Shown piece by piece: positions 12,801 through 27,803 of a DNA stretch of 64,000 bases (positions are counted from its first letter, which is position 1; each line of letters starts with the position of its first letter). The stretch is taken from positions 4,494,023-4,558,022 of the forward strand of contig JAQFVV010000012.1 of the NCBI GenBank assembly GCA_028023455.1, given 5' to 3'. A model generated the notes under the pieces. It saw nothing but the letters and a program-made list of their open reading frames with translations. It searched no databases and was not told the origin of the DNA. This DNA is from Epiperipatus broadwayi. Taxonomy: Eukaryota > Onychophora > Udeonychophora > Euonychophora > Peripatidae. Both the position numbers and the translations under genes were made by a program.

Positions 12801-13143
12801 AAGAATAAGGGCCATGATTTATTTTTGTCTGTCACAATTGGAAATATTTATTATAAAAAAAATTTCATTCCCATACAATTGAGATGAAAGACCATGCATG
12901 TTTTTTTGATCTTAAACTCAGAGATAAAAAGCCAATAAACTCACCATGTTGAATAATGTGTGTTGGTGAGCAGCCCATCCATGTTTGTATACTATATGAA
13001 TAATCACATAGTAATAACAGCTGCAATGACAAGAACATATGGAGTGGACATTAGGAATTTGCCCTGCTCAGTTCCTTTAAGTCCTCCAAGAAGAATCAAA
13101 TGGCCTCCTTTCAGTCAATAGCAAAGTCCTTTCTGCATCCATG
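9845..13143 (-). mobile_element. LINE retrotransposon, RTE-like, copy 1 (nearly full length)
   Basis: The 5' end is placed at about 13,143 because the homology with copy 2 (56.9-59.1 kb) ends there in both, at the CTTTCTGCA(T/G)CCAT block. The region 13,143-12,836 acts as 5' UTR and is shared by both copies. One endonuclease-RT reading frame follows. The 3' end lies near 9,845, where coding similarity stops at a short T-rich (A-rich on the sense strand) segment. There is no separate ORF1. Organisation and wording resemble the RTE-type LINEs often annotated as craniofacial development protein 2-like in invertebrates; the clade is inferred, not computed. Confidence 0.85.
9880..12835 (-). pseudogene. 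LINE endonuclease-reverse transcriptase ORF, frameshifted
   Basis: The start codon is at 12,835 (MTDKNK). The N-terminal apurinic-type endonuclease shows GTYNCRSL, DIIGLCEVRR, VMGDFNARIG and SDHRLV, covering target nicking (about 12,710-11,985). The RT domain follows: NYRPISLLS (about 11,145), QAGFKSGFST, GFVDYEKAFDS (about 10,930), VRQGDSISPKLF and the catalytic FADD (about 10,650). The C-terminal domain to 10,182 ends in a stop, but similarity continues in another frame to about 9,880 (a GHIARRNDN block). Three single-base frameshifts are seen by comparison with copy 2: near 12,375 (C-run), 12,160 (A-run) and 11,755. Another lies near 10,190. Catalytic residues remain, but the copy cannot make a full protein. 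Confidence 0.85.
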
Positions 13144-16100
13144 GATGATGTATATTCTTTTAAATGGAGATAGTTTTTATAGAATGTTACTTTGCCAAAT
13201 GCTCCTTCATTTTCAATTATCATTCACTTTTAATTCTTGAGAATATTGTGTATTGGGAAATATCATAATAGCTTTGTGATGTCATATAGGCCATTCCGGC
13301 GAATCTCATGGATTTGGTAGTGCTATTTGTTTTGATTTTATCAGCTCCTTTTTCCGTTGGTTAACAGTCCCAAAAATATTAGATTTATTTTCTGCATTTC
13401 AATATTTTTGTCAACATATTTTATAACTGCTTAAATAATATAATAGTGATTGCAATATAATGTATAGTATTTTCTACAACAAAGTTTTACATATTGTATT
13501 ACAATTTTATGTATAGTTTAGTTTTCAAAAGCAAATAGAATTATTTCATTTACAATTTGCATTTAAAATAACTAAACAAAAATATACTTGCTATGGCAGA
13601 TTAATAAAAAATTAAACTTTGTGTGCGTACACGTTTAACTATATGTATGTTAAATGTTATAAAAAACAACATAATACTTATTTTATTTATATCTCACACT
13701 TTTCTAATGGGGGGGGGGGCAGTTATTTCTAAACTATTTATGACCTAGACAAAAATCTAAAAATAGATCATTTAACCTGGATGATAATCCAAAAATAATA
13801 ACTTAAAGGATTTCTGGGATCGATTAAACATAGATCTGACAAGCTGAGAGTAATGCGTTTACATAGAAACAACGCAGGAACAAAAGGACTTGGACAAATC
13901 TTCATACCCAACTACATCCCAGATGGAGACTAAATAAGGGACAGTCTTATCGCCGGCCTCTTTAATTTAAATTATAATTTAAAATAAGTTTTCCGGTGAA
14001 ACTGTTAGTGTAAGTAATTATATTGTAAATAAATTATATATACTTTGTATGATTCTGCTAATATTAATGTTAAATATTTATATTAAAAAGTCGTTTAAGC
14101 TACATTGTTTTACTGGTCTCTTTAGTAGTTAAGTATATTTGTTGATATTCTCATTCAAACCCACTACTGAAATAATTTGGAGTCCAAGCGCCGTTACACT
14201 GAGACGTAACAAATATTTGTGTGAGTTTAACACTTCAATGACAAATTAAAATTTAAAATTATGTAAATATTGATATATTCAACTATTAATAATTTAATAC
14301 AATATTTTTATTTACTATTGTATTTTCTCTATTAATTTGTTTATTCAGACATACTGTTTCAATTTATTAGAAAATATTTATATGTATGAAAACAAGAAAT
14401 ATATAAACTAATTTAAGAAATTATAAATAAATAAACAACAAACACAGTTATTTGTCTATACTGGTGTTTTTAATGTTCCAACCAGAAGTCTGGTTTTCAT
14501 CCAATAATATAGCCAAATTTTCACGAAATTTCTTTGATTGAAAAAGTAAAAACACCAGGATTGACAAGTAAGTAAGTTTTTTTTTAAATTTTATATATGT
14601 ATTCATAGATACACAGATGTATGTATGGATGAATGGATTGAGAGGTTAATGCTGAACAATTAATAGAATCACATATTTATGTAATCGTATAAGCAAATTG
14701 GGAGATTGCAAGCTATTCTATCTATAGTATAAATTCTTTCTATCATTATATGAAGTAAAAATTAAATCAATCACTTTACAAGACATAGAAACCTTTTGTA
14801 TATATACTTATCACTAAAGTGTGAATAATTAATGCAGTAATCTTACTTCAGTCATGCCTTTCTCAATAAGATAAAGTCACATAATATTTATTTTGTAGAA
14901 AAATCTTAAATCATTGAATCCATATTAAAAGTATTAATCAGAAAAATAACAGCATCATAAATATATGTAAGCAAGTTGAGATTGTGTAAAAAAAATTTAG
15001 TGATATTTATTTGTTTTAGATACCATAGTCTTTTCTCTAAGCAGTTGTTAAAGGAGATTTTTTTGAAAGCCCTGCAGAAATGATTGCTTTGATTTTCATA
15101 TACTGTGGCAATTGAAGGGAGAATGTGTACAACATTTTAAAAAAGTACATATTTCCTCAATTTACTTGCACACGTACGTGCACACACATATATATATATA
15201 TATTAAAATTTAATCTAAATGTGTTTAGATTTTATATATGTAAATATGATATATGTAATTTTTTTCCAATGTTTTATAACAAAAGTAAACTGTTAAAAAT
15301 TTTATCTTATTTTCATAATAGAAATAACATATCAAAAAATTAGCAACATTATAACCGATCCTAAAGATTCAATCCCTCTTCAGGTTCATGGAGTTTATGA
15401 AATTTCATGTGGCATTGTAAAACTTCTTATGTTGGTATGAGCAATCATTGCATCAGTACTAAAAAAGATAAACATGCTAATGCAATTATGCAATACTGAT
15501 TATCACCATCATCAGTCAGGTCATAGTATTTATTTCTCTAATACCATGATCCTATCCAGATGTGTCACTCTACCAATGTAAGATCAGAGAATCCATTTAG
15601 ATACTAAAAAATCCAAATGGTATTAACAAAGATGATGGTAATGCAAATTTCCTCCTCTTTGGAATACTTTTTTTAAAAAACAAACAAACATATTACTCTG
15701 AGATTTTCTAACTTTTATTTTTCAATTTTATATACTTCTTATTTTCCATTGGCAACACTTTAACATTGTTGACCATCTCTACAATTTTCTTGATAATATT
15801 TTAATCATCATCCAGTTAATGCCATGATCAAGCTGAAGTAGTATATTTATGATGAAAATCATATATGAATGAACTACCAAAATATGTTATTTGTTTCTGT
15901 AACACATATTATATAATGGTATTTAAAAGGGGTAACATGATTTGTTGTGTGGGGATATGAGAAATCACTACATCTCCATTGAATAAACAATAAATATGAA
16001 AGAATATGCATTTAATAGAAATAAGTAGTTATAATAATAAGTTACATGACCAGCATTAAACAAGAATAATCAACAATCATTCCTTGCTATTGGATCTAAA

Positions 16101-17797
16101 GGGATACATTATAAAACAAGCTAATTATCTTCTAGCTAATGCAAACCTTAGAAAATAATAAAAAACAATTATCTGTATGCATATATTTAAGTGCTAAAGT
16201 ATCAATCATAATAAAAATGCAGAGATCCTAATACATGCTGATCATTAATACTCTCACTATTTAGTATCATGAAAGGACAGTCAATAAACTAATTTCCAAT
16301 CTGTTAAAATAAAGTTCAGTGAATGAACTTTAAAGATAATCACATATTCCCCCACACATTTATAAATTAACAATTATTGCTTTAAAGCTAGGTCAAAATT
16401 ACAAGGTCTCCAGGGATTGTGATTTTAAACGAGAGAAAATATAATCCACCTTAATTTAAAGAATATTACTAGGATAATTTAAAATCTCTTAGAACACCAT
16501 GCTATGATAAAATCAAATTGCACACATTGCCAATTCATAGAACAAATAGCCAAAGGAATAAAGATATAAACACAAAAAAAATAATTTCAGAAATATTATT
16601 TTTATAATAATTATTTAATAAAGTTAACTAATGAATAATAAATAAAAAAATGTGAGAATATGACAATTCCAAATCTAATATAATCAATACAAGAACTATA
16701 ATTTTATATAGCAAACTATATTATTTTCTGTTGACTCTGAATAGTTAATTAACATTTACTTTCTGATTTATTACCCCCTTTTAACAATTAAATATGAAAG
16801 CATCACTTCACAATAATAATAAAAATAATATTAGATAAAATCTTTTCCCAATGCCCTTTTATATTTTAGGAGGGAAAATAAAATAAATCAAAAATATATT
16901 TCAACAAATAAATTTATTCATTATTATCAATTATTACTTATAAAAAATTGCAAATGTAGATATGCACACTATATTACCTGATTATCATGAATTTCACTCC
17001 TTTAGTCCTGCATTTGCAATTATAATTTCGGTGTCTTTTTTAGATCAGTTTTCTTTTTGGTTCTTCAAGTGTTTGATTTAAAATTATAATAATAATTTCC
17101 AATGTTGTTACCACAAGTTTATTTCATCCATTTTTCATTAGAAGTTTTTCATTAACTACTTTTCTAACTTCAAATTTTCATTTGATAATTAAAGTATTAA
17201 TTTCTAAATTAATGAAGATGTCCAGGGTAGATTAACAAAAGTAAAATTTATCCTAATATGCAGGCTGAAATGATCATGCTTTTGGATGAGCACACAAAGT
17301 TTGTTACAGATATTATTTTCCCAATGATATTCTTTTTCTACATTTTTTTCATGACAAGATTAGATGTTGGATTGCTAATGTTCAGCTTCTAGTTAAAGTT
17401 TAAAACATAGTTTTTTTCAATTTCATTTTAAAGTCTAATACTTATACTAGTTGTGAAGTTAGTCTTACTTCAGACTACAAGAGTAACTTCTCACTTTTCT
17501 CTTCACAGCTAAACTTTTTTCTTTTTCTACAGCTGGTTCATGAATGACCTTTGACCAACAAAATACTGAAGTCTACTGCTTTAAGCTACACCTACCTTAT
17601 TTTTTGGAACAATCTTCTTATTCATTCTGACCAATTAATTCTATTTTTACAAAAAGATGATTTTATTTTTTTAATTAATTAAAAAATCTAATCATCTCTC
17701 AATCGTTGCAAATTCCTTTGTAGTTATTTTTTCAATTATTAGAAACAAGATAATCCTTAAATTTTTTTTAGGAAAAAAACATTACATTTTCTTTTTT
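13144..17797. other. AT-rich stretch, few small repeats
   Basis: No gene recognised. It contains an 11-base G run (13,709-13,719) and a small inverted repeat CTGGTGTTTTTA (about 14,461) / TAAAAACACCAG (about 14,547) that could be a roughly 100-bp MITE. A patch ending CCGTTACACTGAGACGTAACA (about 14,190) recalls LTR ends, and there is a short AT repeat at 15,187-15,203. A 72-codon open frame at 15,125 (+) has no recognised similarity. Confidence 0.4.
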
Positions 17798-18520
<723 letters not shown>

Positions 18521-18589
18521 GTCAACTTTAATTAATTACAAGCAGTATTCTTCAACAAGACTGTTGAAACTTTTTTTTCTTCTTTTTTT

Positions 18590-18678
18590 TTATGTGTCAA
18601 AGCATCGTCCAGGAAGCGAACCAGTGAACCCAGGACAACTGCTTGTAAGCAGCTGCGCTAACCACTCAGCACCAACAC
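18590..18678 (-). mobile_element. tRNA-derived SINE
   Basis: On the minus strand: box A-like GCTGAGTGGTTAGCG, anticodon-arm-like CTGCTTACAAGCAG, box B GGTTCGCTTCC, then GACGATGCTTTGACACAT and an A-rich tail. It is the same family as 7.2 and 25.7 kb. It sits 80 bp beyond the GATA satellite. The mature tRNA ends are not conserved, so a functional tRNA is unlikely. Confidence 0.75.
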
Positions 18679-18699
18679 TTGACTTATCTTCTTTCTTTT

Positions 18700-21600
18700 C
18701 TTTTAAAAACTGTTGGACTTTATTTAAAATTTTATCTATATACTTTTTTTTAATTTATTTTTTTAAAATATTTCTAAAAAAAGAGAAAAAAAATATTAAT
18801 ATTTATTTTACTCTTTTCTTTTTTTTTTTTAAATTTTTTCTCTCTCCCTTTTACAACTACCCCTAACATTGATTATTCATATTCTCATTATTTTAAACAA
18901 AATGTTTGAAATTCTTATATTATCAATTAAGGAATATAATTCTTTTAGTAAGTTAATAATTGTTACACTGTAATAAAAAATACATAAGAGGAAATAATTC
19001 TCAATATATATATGGAGAGAGAGAGAGAGAGAAATAATAAAGAAAAGAAGTCAAAGGAATGAGGGGCAAATAAAAGGTAATGAAAATATAAAAAGCAAAA
19101 GTACATATAACAGTTTAAAATAAGAAGTAAATATAAAAATTGCAAAAGTTACAAAGTGATTGATATTTTTTAAAAAGTAAAAATATAGAACCAAAAAAAG
19201 TAAATAAAAATATGAAAAAATTGAGTAGACAAAAGATAAAAAGAAAATTTAAAAAATAAGTAAAATAAGTGATAAACAGAATTAAGAACATTAAAAACAG
19301 AGATGATGTAATTAAATGTTGGACTCTTTCCATTATCTAATATTAAATGTTAAACAATCCAGTATATAATTAATACTGAAATGTGATAGTCAAAAATCTT
19401 TACACAAACTTAGATAGAGGATATATAAATAAAAAGAAAAAATTGATATGAGAAAAAAAAAGTAGAAAAGAATAACGAAAAATAAAGGTAGCATTTTTTT
19501 TTCTTTATGTTAATTGATTAACTAAGATATTTAAAATAAAAGCGAAATAAAAAAAATGTCTAATGTGACAAATTTTATTGATCATTGGTTTAAAAAAAAA
19601 TAATGATAGTGAATGATTTATTTAAAAAAAAAAAAAGACACGTGAAGCTTATTTTCTATTTGATAGATCATGATATATGCCTTCAATTAAACATATAATA
19701 AATCTTCTTTTGACATTGAAGGAGGGGGTGCTTAAATGAAGATTACTGTAATTATAATTAATATCATAAAAGACTCTTTTTTATTAATTTGGAAAATTGA
19801 AAAAATTAATATTACGTTGTCATGATTATTTTTTTCCAAATGAAGTGGTTTCTTTAAATACATATTATCATACTTATATAAAGTTACGAATTCTAATTTT
19901 CATTTTATTTAAGTATTGCTTTATTTTTTATTTTAATACAAAGGCTACATATTTAATTTTAATTTAGTTGTTACGATGATATTACATTACTGAATAGATT
20001 ATCTTATACTAACTTGCAATTAATTTTAAAAGAGGGATAATATCAATGAAGGTGGCATATCATTTATTAATATGTATAATTATGCTATATAGAAATTAAA
20101 ATATATATTATTCAATGCAATGGATCCAAATCAAATGTTGTGTAATAGTATTTGTATTAATTTGACTCTACTTTGAATAGCATGAGGATATTCTCACTTT
20201 CTATTCTATAAATAAACACTTCCATTTTTAAGCAAACGTGAAATAATTGATATGTTAAGTCATAACAGTTAATAAAAGTAAATTTTGAAAGTTGATTCTT
20301 TAAAAATCCTACCACCTAATAAATATTTGGATAAAGTTTCTTATTGTATATTCTTTATAAAAATTGTTTTAGATTTTATGTTACTGAGCAATATGTTTGC
20401 ATAAATATGTTTACATAATAACATATCATAACAATTTACATTATTATATATCAATTGAAATACAGGCTTATTATATACCTGTATCAATATATGTAATATA
20501 TAGGGTATATGAGCACAGGCTTTCACATGACCCACAACTCACAACTCTAGCTCATATCACTAATACACTTGAACATATATACGTCAAAAAGATAAATAAT
20601 CACCAATACACGTATTTCATGCTAAACCAGCAATCATCAGCTGATCCAGATTATTATCTCCATATATACATTCAATAAGTGCTCAGACACATATTAAGAC
20701 AGCTAATCTTCATACCCCAATGGACAGGCTTCAATCCACTCCATTTGTAAGTCATTATTAATAAATAGAGAATATTAATCAGAAGTTTATTTTTCAATTC
20801 TTCACAGAGAAAGAAACCATTCTCTGTCCATGCACTTAACATGATTTCAATAGATCATAATAACATTTTGAAAATTGTTGCTGAAAGTTAAACTCATATT
20901 ATTGCTAAATGTTACGTTTCCTTATTTTGAAACAAAACAATTTGTATAACCATAATTAACCCTTCAAAAAAATAATCACTAACGTAGGATATTAATAGCT
21001 GTTTATTTAGTAGAAATTTGTAAATAATATTTTAATCATCAATAGTCTCTGGAATTTCACATTCTTCAGATTGTTATAGTTTATGGTTTGATACAGGTGA
21101 TTGGTTTGAAATGTTTAAATTTTTTATCTGTGATATCTTGTTTCTTTTTGTATAGTTAAACAGCAAAGAATGATGAGGTGCCTCAAACTTTATAAGGTAT
21201 TTTTGTACTTCATGAGAAGTAGCTTCAGTCTTTGTGATGGAATGATTCTTAAACAATACCATGATAATCTTTAAAAAGTATACTTATCTTAATATATTTT
21301 TGCAATATTAATTTAAAATTCTGACTGTTTTGATTGCTTGTCAGTCTTTCCAATTTTTTTTTATATAAATATAAAAGATAATTCTAATTGTTATTTAGAT
21401 CTCAAAATGTTACGTAAATGAAACTGTCAGAAATCTAAATAACACATCATTAAAAGTGTGTTAACAAAAATGATTTTAACATAAGCATTAAGATAGTTTG
21501 AATATCTTGGAAAAATAATATGATAATTCAAATTTACCATTGATTGATTGAGCACCAATCTGAGATTTAGATTTAAATCCATCAATCTACCAATATATTA

Positions 21601-24600
21601 TATTAAAACTATGATATAGACTTTCAAAAATGGACAGTAATATACATTTCACATATAGTTACTTAAAATGTAAACATAACTGAATTAAATAAGGAGAAAC
21701 ATTAAAAATTTATAAGAACATAGTAAAAAAAAATAATGTTGATATTTACATTTTACCTTTTCATTGATTTTTTCATTAAAAAAAATTAAATATTGTTTTG
21801 TAATTTTTTCTTCAATACTTTTTTTAATCAGTAATTTTTAAAAGCAATTATAGAAAGTAAATCATTTTCTTTAAGATAAGGAAGGATGTTTTATATGTTA
21901 TTTAGAAATCTGATAATAAATTTTGGTAATATTATCAAAATTTTCATTTATTTTATAAATTAACATGTATTATTATTATTTGTTTTGTTGCTTTTCAGTC
22001 AACCTTTAGAAATATTTTAATAGTAGAAAATGTAAAACGTTTTTGAAGACTTTTTGCATATTTTCAATATTAACAATTTGTTTTGAAATGTAATAATATT
22101 TGGCAGTCAGAAGTCTATTGTATCTATAAATTTTCTACAAAACTTCATTCATACTATGTTCTTTTCTTAGAATTATTATAAATTTTAAATGCAGCAATTG
22201 TTATAAATTGATCACTAGTTTTAATATAAGTCCTATTAACTTGGCCTCAGATACTATATTGTATTTTCAAAAGATATGTGATATTTACACTTTATTTATC
22301 TTCATACATTTTAAATTCCCATTTAAGTTGTAAATCTGACATTTTATTTTAATTTGAGAAATTGATGATATATTGTAATAAAAAACTGCATTAAGATAAC
22401 TAACTGAGTATAAGTATTTAATCTGGTAGCATTAAAAGTTACTATCATGTTTTACTTCACCTATAATTTTTTTTCACCTTGACCTTTGTAAAATGGTTTT
22501 ATTTTGAAATTTTTTTAGAGCCTAAGATTTTTATTTCATGAAGTAGTGAATATTTTTTACTATATTATTCTACAATTACTCAATCATTTTATTCCTTGTC
22601 TTCAATGAATACTTCCTATACTCTAATTCATAATTGAGGTGAATCTTCATTTTATGGTATTATTTTGAACTGATTGACATTCTGGATTTTTGCCCATCTG
22701 TGTTCTGATTATATTTTAAATTATACTATATAATATTGTACTATATTTTTACTACTAATAGAGTTTTCTTGTATTAACCATTATTTGATTACATATTTTA
22801 ACTTAAGTATTATTATATTTGTTTGATTTTAAATTATTTGTTTTGAATGACATTTTAATTTATTTTATGTGATGCTTTGATTTGTTTAATGGTTGATTTA
22901 AATGTGAATGAATATATCACATTTATTTTCAACTGAATAAAGTTTAAGGACATCTTATTTTGGTCAATTGATTCAAAGTATAGCTGTTGTGCTTAGCTTG
23001 GCACTTAGTGCTTAAATTCCAGAGCAATTTACTATTTGATTAAGCTTTTATTTACTTCATTTGTTTGTAATAAAGTTTCTCACATTTTTATGTAACATCA
23101 CTTTATGCATTTTGTCATTAATAAGTTATTTCTAATTGTCATCACCTCAGACATGTTAAAAAAATCATTTAATCATATTTTTGTAGAAGAGAAAATTTAA
23201 AAAATTTAAATAATACTATATTGTGCCACATCAATAAAAGTTACCACTGACTAGGAGACATTTAAAATCTCCTATCACATTGGTTTGATTCCATTCTTTT
23301 TTATAAGTCTGTATGATGACCTGCAGTTGTTATTCTATTTTTTCTTATTGGTAATATATTTAATACATTTATAATCTTGTGTCAGAATAATATATTAATT
23401 GTGATAGTTAAATACAGATTAATACTAATAACAACATCACATAATTTTTTATTTTAAGAAACTGTTATCTTTATACTACTTCTGTCAATTAAAATATTAT
23501 GCACCAGACAGTGTGAAGATGAGGAAATTTACTTAGAGTAGGATAAAGATAATAGTTCTTATAATTGAAAAAAAGTATAAGATGAATTTATGGTTATGTT
23601 CAGCAGATTTACATTTAGCAATTATATTTTTATTAAAGAAAATATAAATAGCTTAGAAATAAGATTTTGTGCTACAATAAACGTATTTAATTTATAAATA
23701 GTAGTTTGAATTTTGAAAAGGTAAATGATCACGAAATGTAATTGTAATATGACTATTATTGTGAAAAAATAGTTAAAAAAAGTGAGAGGTAAATGGTTTT
23801 TGTGTCAATTTAAAACAGTATCTGATAGAGTCATTTAATCTCTGTATAAACGTTTTGAAATGCTATGTATAAATTGAAAAACCAGAAAAGATAGATAAGG
23901 AAATCTATTTGTTGAAATTTGTTTAAACAAAATTTTAAAAAGTAATTGTTTGCCTAAGATTACAATCAGCAATAAAATAAGAAATTTCATTCTTTAAATT
24001 TTCTTATAATGCTTTTTGGAAGGTGAAAAAGCTTGCCAAATTATTAAATTAGAATTATTAAAATTTTAAAAGATTTAATATAATAATAATTTCAATTGAA
24101 AAGTACAGTAATTTGTATAAGTAAAAAGCTTAAGCATTGATGTTAGAATAAAGTTATATATCAGGTTAACTTTATATATTTGGAAATTTTATTTATTGAA
24201 CGTGACAGCATTAAATACTTCAATACTCTGCAAATGATTTTTAGTATCTACTAAAGAAAACGATTTGAATTTCTCTTCTACAACATTTTTTTTTTTTTTG
24301 TTTTCGTAAGTTTTATAAGACCCAACGGTTTTTAATCAAGTCTTAACTTCTGATCAGTTTTAATTTTTTCATATTAACAAATACAGACATCATCCTTAGA
24401 GCTAAAGATTATAAAAAGTTAAACAATTGCAAAAATGTTATTTCATTTTATTTCTTAATTAATTTTTGTGCTATATAATGTCAAAAATGTTTATTCAATT
24501 TATAATCCAATTAAAATAATATATATATATTATGACGTGCATTATAAATATGTAGTACAGTCAGTTTTATAAAACTTTGTAATTAAAGTAAGTTAAAACA

Positions 24601-25720
24601 TAATGTTTATTTGATTGACAAAATAATTTAAATTATTTTAAAGCTATAGAATTTAAACTTATTAATTAAATAATTTATAGTATAATATTTATAGTGTAAT
24701 ACTTGTCAGTAGTTATTAAAGTTCATTAGCATAATGCTAAAATAATAATTTTAATTATAAAATGTAATTAATATTCTGTAAGTCTTAACAGTCTATTTTA
24801 AATAATTCTAAGTTAATTATTTTAAATATTAAATAATGATGTCATAAGTCTGCAATATGTTGGTGTCTCTGTGTGCATCACATTCTGGATGAATTCGTTT
24901 AATGTTACTTCCTTGTTGCTAAAATTGATGTATCATTTTTATCAGTTTTAGTAATGCAACTTATTTAATATTTCTGTTAAAAAATGTATCTCATTAATGT
25001 TATAATTGTTTAAATAATATTTTATATTTCAAACTTATGTTAATAAAAATGTTTTCGTATTTAAAAGTATATTTAAATACAATATATAAGTAAAGTTACA
25101 AATAAATTTTTTAATAAAAATTATTAAATAAATTATTTTAAGAAAAACTCAGACAGAAATTAATTTGTATGTAATTTTTTTTTGTCTGAGCTTGAATTAA
25201 CCATTCAGATTATGCTTAATAAAAACTATAAATGAAAATGATGATGGAGAAAATTAGTAATTAATCACTAATCATTAATCGGTAATTGTCTATAAAACAT
25301 TTCTTTGCAATCAAGACAAAAGTTAAAGTTGGTTAGCGAAGTGTTAAAAGTATATTATAAAATTATTAATAGTATTTAAGAAGTTATTTCAAATCATTTT
25401 ATAATGAAGTGAGATCCACAAATATTTCTTATCAGTGCTATATATGAAACCAAATGTAGACTATAATAATTAGTGGTGATAATATCAGTTATCCAACTGA
25501 TGTGCCAATATTCCAGAGACTATGTCAGAGATAGTGTCATTCAAGCTAAAGAGTTACTTTAAGAAGTCATAAGAAATTTATTTTTAATAATATATTTATG
25601 ATTGATATGAAAAGTCAATCTTCTTTATCTTTAATAATTAACCATGAAAAGTATACGCTTTTGGGTGATATTTATATCCATTTTTGCTCATGGAAAGTTA
25701 TTATAAACTGTTTTAGAGTT
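18700..25720. other. Seven kilobases of AT-rich sequence without recognised gene
   Basis: I found homopolymer and AT-rich filler, a short GA repeat (19,016-19,032), A- and T-runs, and no motif of a known protein on either strand. Open frames of 60-93 codons (for example 18,963, 19,115, 20,341, 20,397 and 21,074) are low-complexity or antisense to each other and lack similarity that I can see. Confidence 0.5.
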
Positions 25721-25724
25721 TGTT

Positions 25725-25822
25725 TGTTTTTTAAGTGTCATAGCATTGGCTGGGACGCGAACCCGCAACCTGGGCAACTGCCTACGAAGCAGTCACGCTG
25801 ACCTCTCAACCACCAATGCAAG
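25725..25822 (-). mobile_element. tRNA-derived SINE
   Basis: On the minus strand: box A-like TGGTTGAGAGGTCAGCG, anticodon arm CTGCTTCGTAGGCAG, box B GGGTTCGCGTCCC, then CAATGCTATGACACTTA and an A-rich tail (T-rich at 25,722-25,737 on the plus strand). It is the best preserved tRNA-like head of the three family members. The acceptor stem is not convincing, so a SINE is preferred over a tRNA gene. Confidence 0.78.
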
Positions 25823-26966
25823 ACAACTGTTTTAGAGTTTACCTACCATTTAAGAAAAAAGGGTAAATGCTAGCTAACAATTTTGTAAAAAATGTACTTA
25901 CTATTTACTGGTCTGCTGTACGTTATTTGCAAATGTTTTTCTCTACATGATATATCTACTAGTCTTTAAAGAAAAGTGAATGATTATAAAATATTTTTCA
26001 AGTTCTATGCAAGTTTAGTATAAAAATATATATGAACTAGAATAAAAAAAATTTTGTATAAATAAGAAATTGACTATAAGTATTGTTTTAAATGTATATA
26101 AACCCAAAAGAGAATATTGATTAAATGCATAATATAGTGTAAATATGCAAGTTATTATTAATTAAAATGAGTACACATGAAAGAAGAATTTTAAAATTAA
26201 AAGAAAAGTAAAAGTTATATATAATACTTTTATGTAAAAATTTGACGAACTGTTTAAAATAAAAAATTTCTGCAGTTTTATTAAATCTGGACAGATAAGG
26301 AGAATTTTAAATATGAAAATTATCTTATTAAATAATTAATTTTTAGTGTGAATTTTTTTGTGAAATTTGTCTCATCTTGGATAAATAGAATGAACTTTAT
26401 TTAAAAGTACTATTATCTTGCAAAGATGAATAAGATTTCAAGTGGATTTTATTTGATTTAATATTTTGCATTTCTCCTGTATGGAGATAGGAATGGTGAG
26501 TGAGCAGAGCAGAGAAGGAAAAAATATCTGTTCATGAACTGAACATAGTCGTGATAACCATGCTCTCTCCCAAGTTTAACTTCAAGCAAAATTTCAAAGA
26601 CATTTTAATATTTTTTTAATATTAGTTAAGAAATATAGTTATATAAGTTAATAATATATTATGATATGTAAAGTTTATTTCAATATTTGGTATTGTAAAA
26701 TAAAAAATAAAAATGTGATTGAAAATTAACATTTTTCTGCAATAATTTTCAAATGATAAGATATCAATCAGAGAAGATTTCACATTATTAATCCTAATGA
26801 TAGGATTAAGGTAAACTGTTATTGATATTTATTTAAATTTTATATGGGTATTTATTTATTTATCAAAGTGATAAATACAATGAACCAAATAGTATGCTTA
26901 TTTTATGGAAGTATGATATACTAATTGATTTTGAACATTCTATAAACGTATAAACTTGCATTGTTA
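25823..26966. other. No recognised feature
   Basis: AT-rich; no protein or repeat recognised. Confidence 0.4.
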
Positions 26967-27282
26967 TATATCTAAATTTAAACCACTAAAACATCACATG
27001 ATCACCATCTCATACTAGCACATAATTGTTGTAAAGAAAGGCAAAATTCTTTTCTCCATACAGTAGTGCCACCCTGTGCTAACCAGAGTAATCAATAGAC
27101 ACCAAAATGTATGGATGCTGAATTGAGTTCAGACCCATATGACTATATAAGCTATTGAGCTTAGATTGAAAATATTTTTTGTGTTTTCAATTTCATTCTC
27201 ATAGTTTTGTAGTAAAGTAGAGTTAAAAGGTGGCTGCTGGAGGGTTGCATTAGATCCTAAGATCTAGGTGCAGTGCTCTCAG

Positions 27283-27341
27283 ATCCAATGCTCCTCACTG
27301 ATGATGGCCACAAGCCTGAAACTAGTCTGGGGATATTGGAT
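27283..27341 (+). ncRNA. Type I hammerhead ribozyme (family A, unit 1)
   Basis: Stem I 5' strand ATCCAATGCTCCTCA (27,283-27,297); core CTGATGA (27,298-27,304). Stem II is TGGC/GCCT with loop CACAA and a U.U mismatch at the core end. GAAA is at 27,318-27,321. Stem III ACT/AGT has no loop and is palindromic, with cleavage after C 27,327. The stem I 3' strand is TGGGGATATTGGAT. All invariant core bases are present. Such minimal stem III hammerheads usually cleave best as dimers, and a second ribozyme lies 462 nt downstream. Confidence 0.86.
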
Positions 27342-27743
27342 GAGTAGGCACTAGATAGGGATTTTATGCACAAGCCTTCTGGCATCTATTGATTACTCTG
27401 GTTAGCTCAGGGTGGCACTACTGTATGGAGAAAAGAGTTTTGCCTTTGTTTACAAAAATTATGTGCTAGTATGAGATGGTGATCATGTGATGTTTTAGTG
27501 GTTTAACACCAATCCTGCCTAATAGGATAGTGGTGGCTATGGTTGTTTAAGAGCCAAAGACACCAAAATGTATGGGTGCTGAATTGAGTTCAGACCCATA
27601 TGACTATATAAGCTATTGAGCTTAGATTGAAAATATTTTTTGTGTTTTCAATTTCATTCTCATAGTTTTGTAGTAAAGTAGAGTTAAAAGGTGGCTGCTG
27701 GAGAGTTGCATTAGATCCTAAGATCTAGGTGCAGTGCTCTCAG

Positions 27744-27803
27744 ATCCAAGGGCTCCTCACTGATGATGGCCACAAGTCAGAAACTAGTCTGGGGATATTG
27801 GAT
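27744..27803 (+). ncRNA. Type I hammerhead ribozyme (family A, unit 2)
   Basis: CTGATGA (27,760-27,766); stem II TGGC/GTCA fully paired (one G.U) around loop CACAA. GAAA is at 27,780-27,783; stem III is ACT/AGT, with cleavage after C 27,789. Stem I pairs ATCCAA...CTCCTCA with TGGGGATATTGGAT. This is the best paired of the family A ribozymes. Together with unit 1 it would release a 462-nt RNA from a read-through transcript. Confidence 0.87.

Noticed and set aside
18603-18673. Functional tRNA genes at 7.2, 18.6 and 25.7 kb
   Set aside because: Box A and box B are present, but acceptor stems and discriminator ends are not convincing, and all three share a non-tRNA 3' block with A-rich tail, so they are SINEs.
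26982-27502. TTAA-flanked DNA transposon with long terminal inverted repeats (ACCACTAAAACATCAC...)
   Set aside because: TTAA does flank this sub-region, but GGTTTAA is shared by other copies as part of the tail. The larger insertion has a 14-bp duplication, which fits retrotransposition better than a piggyBac-like element.
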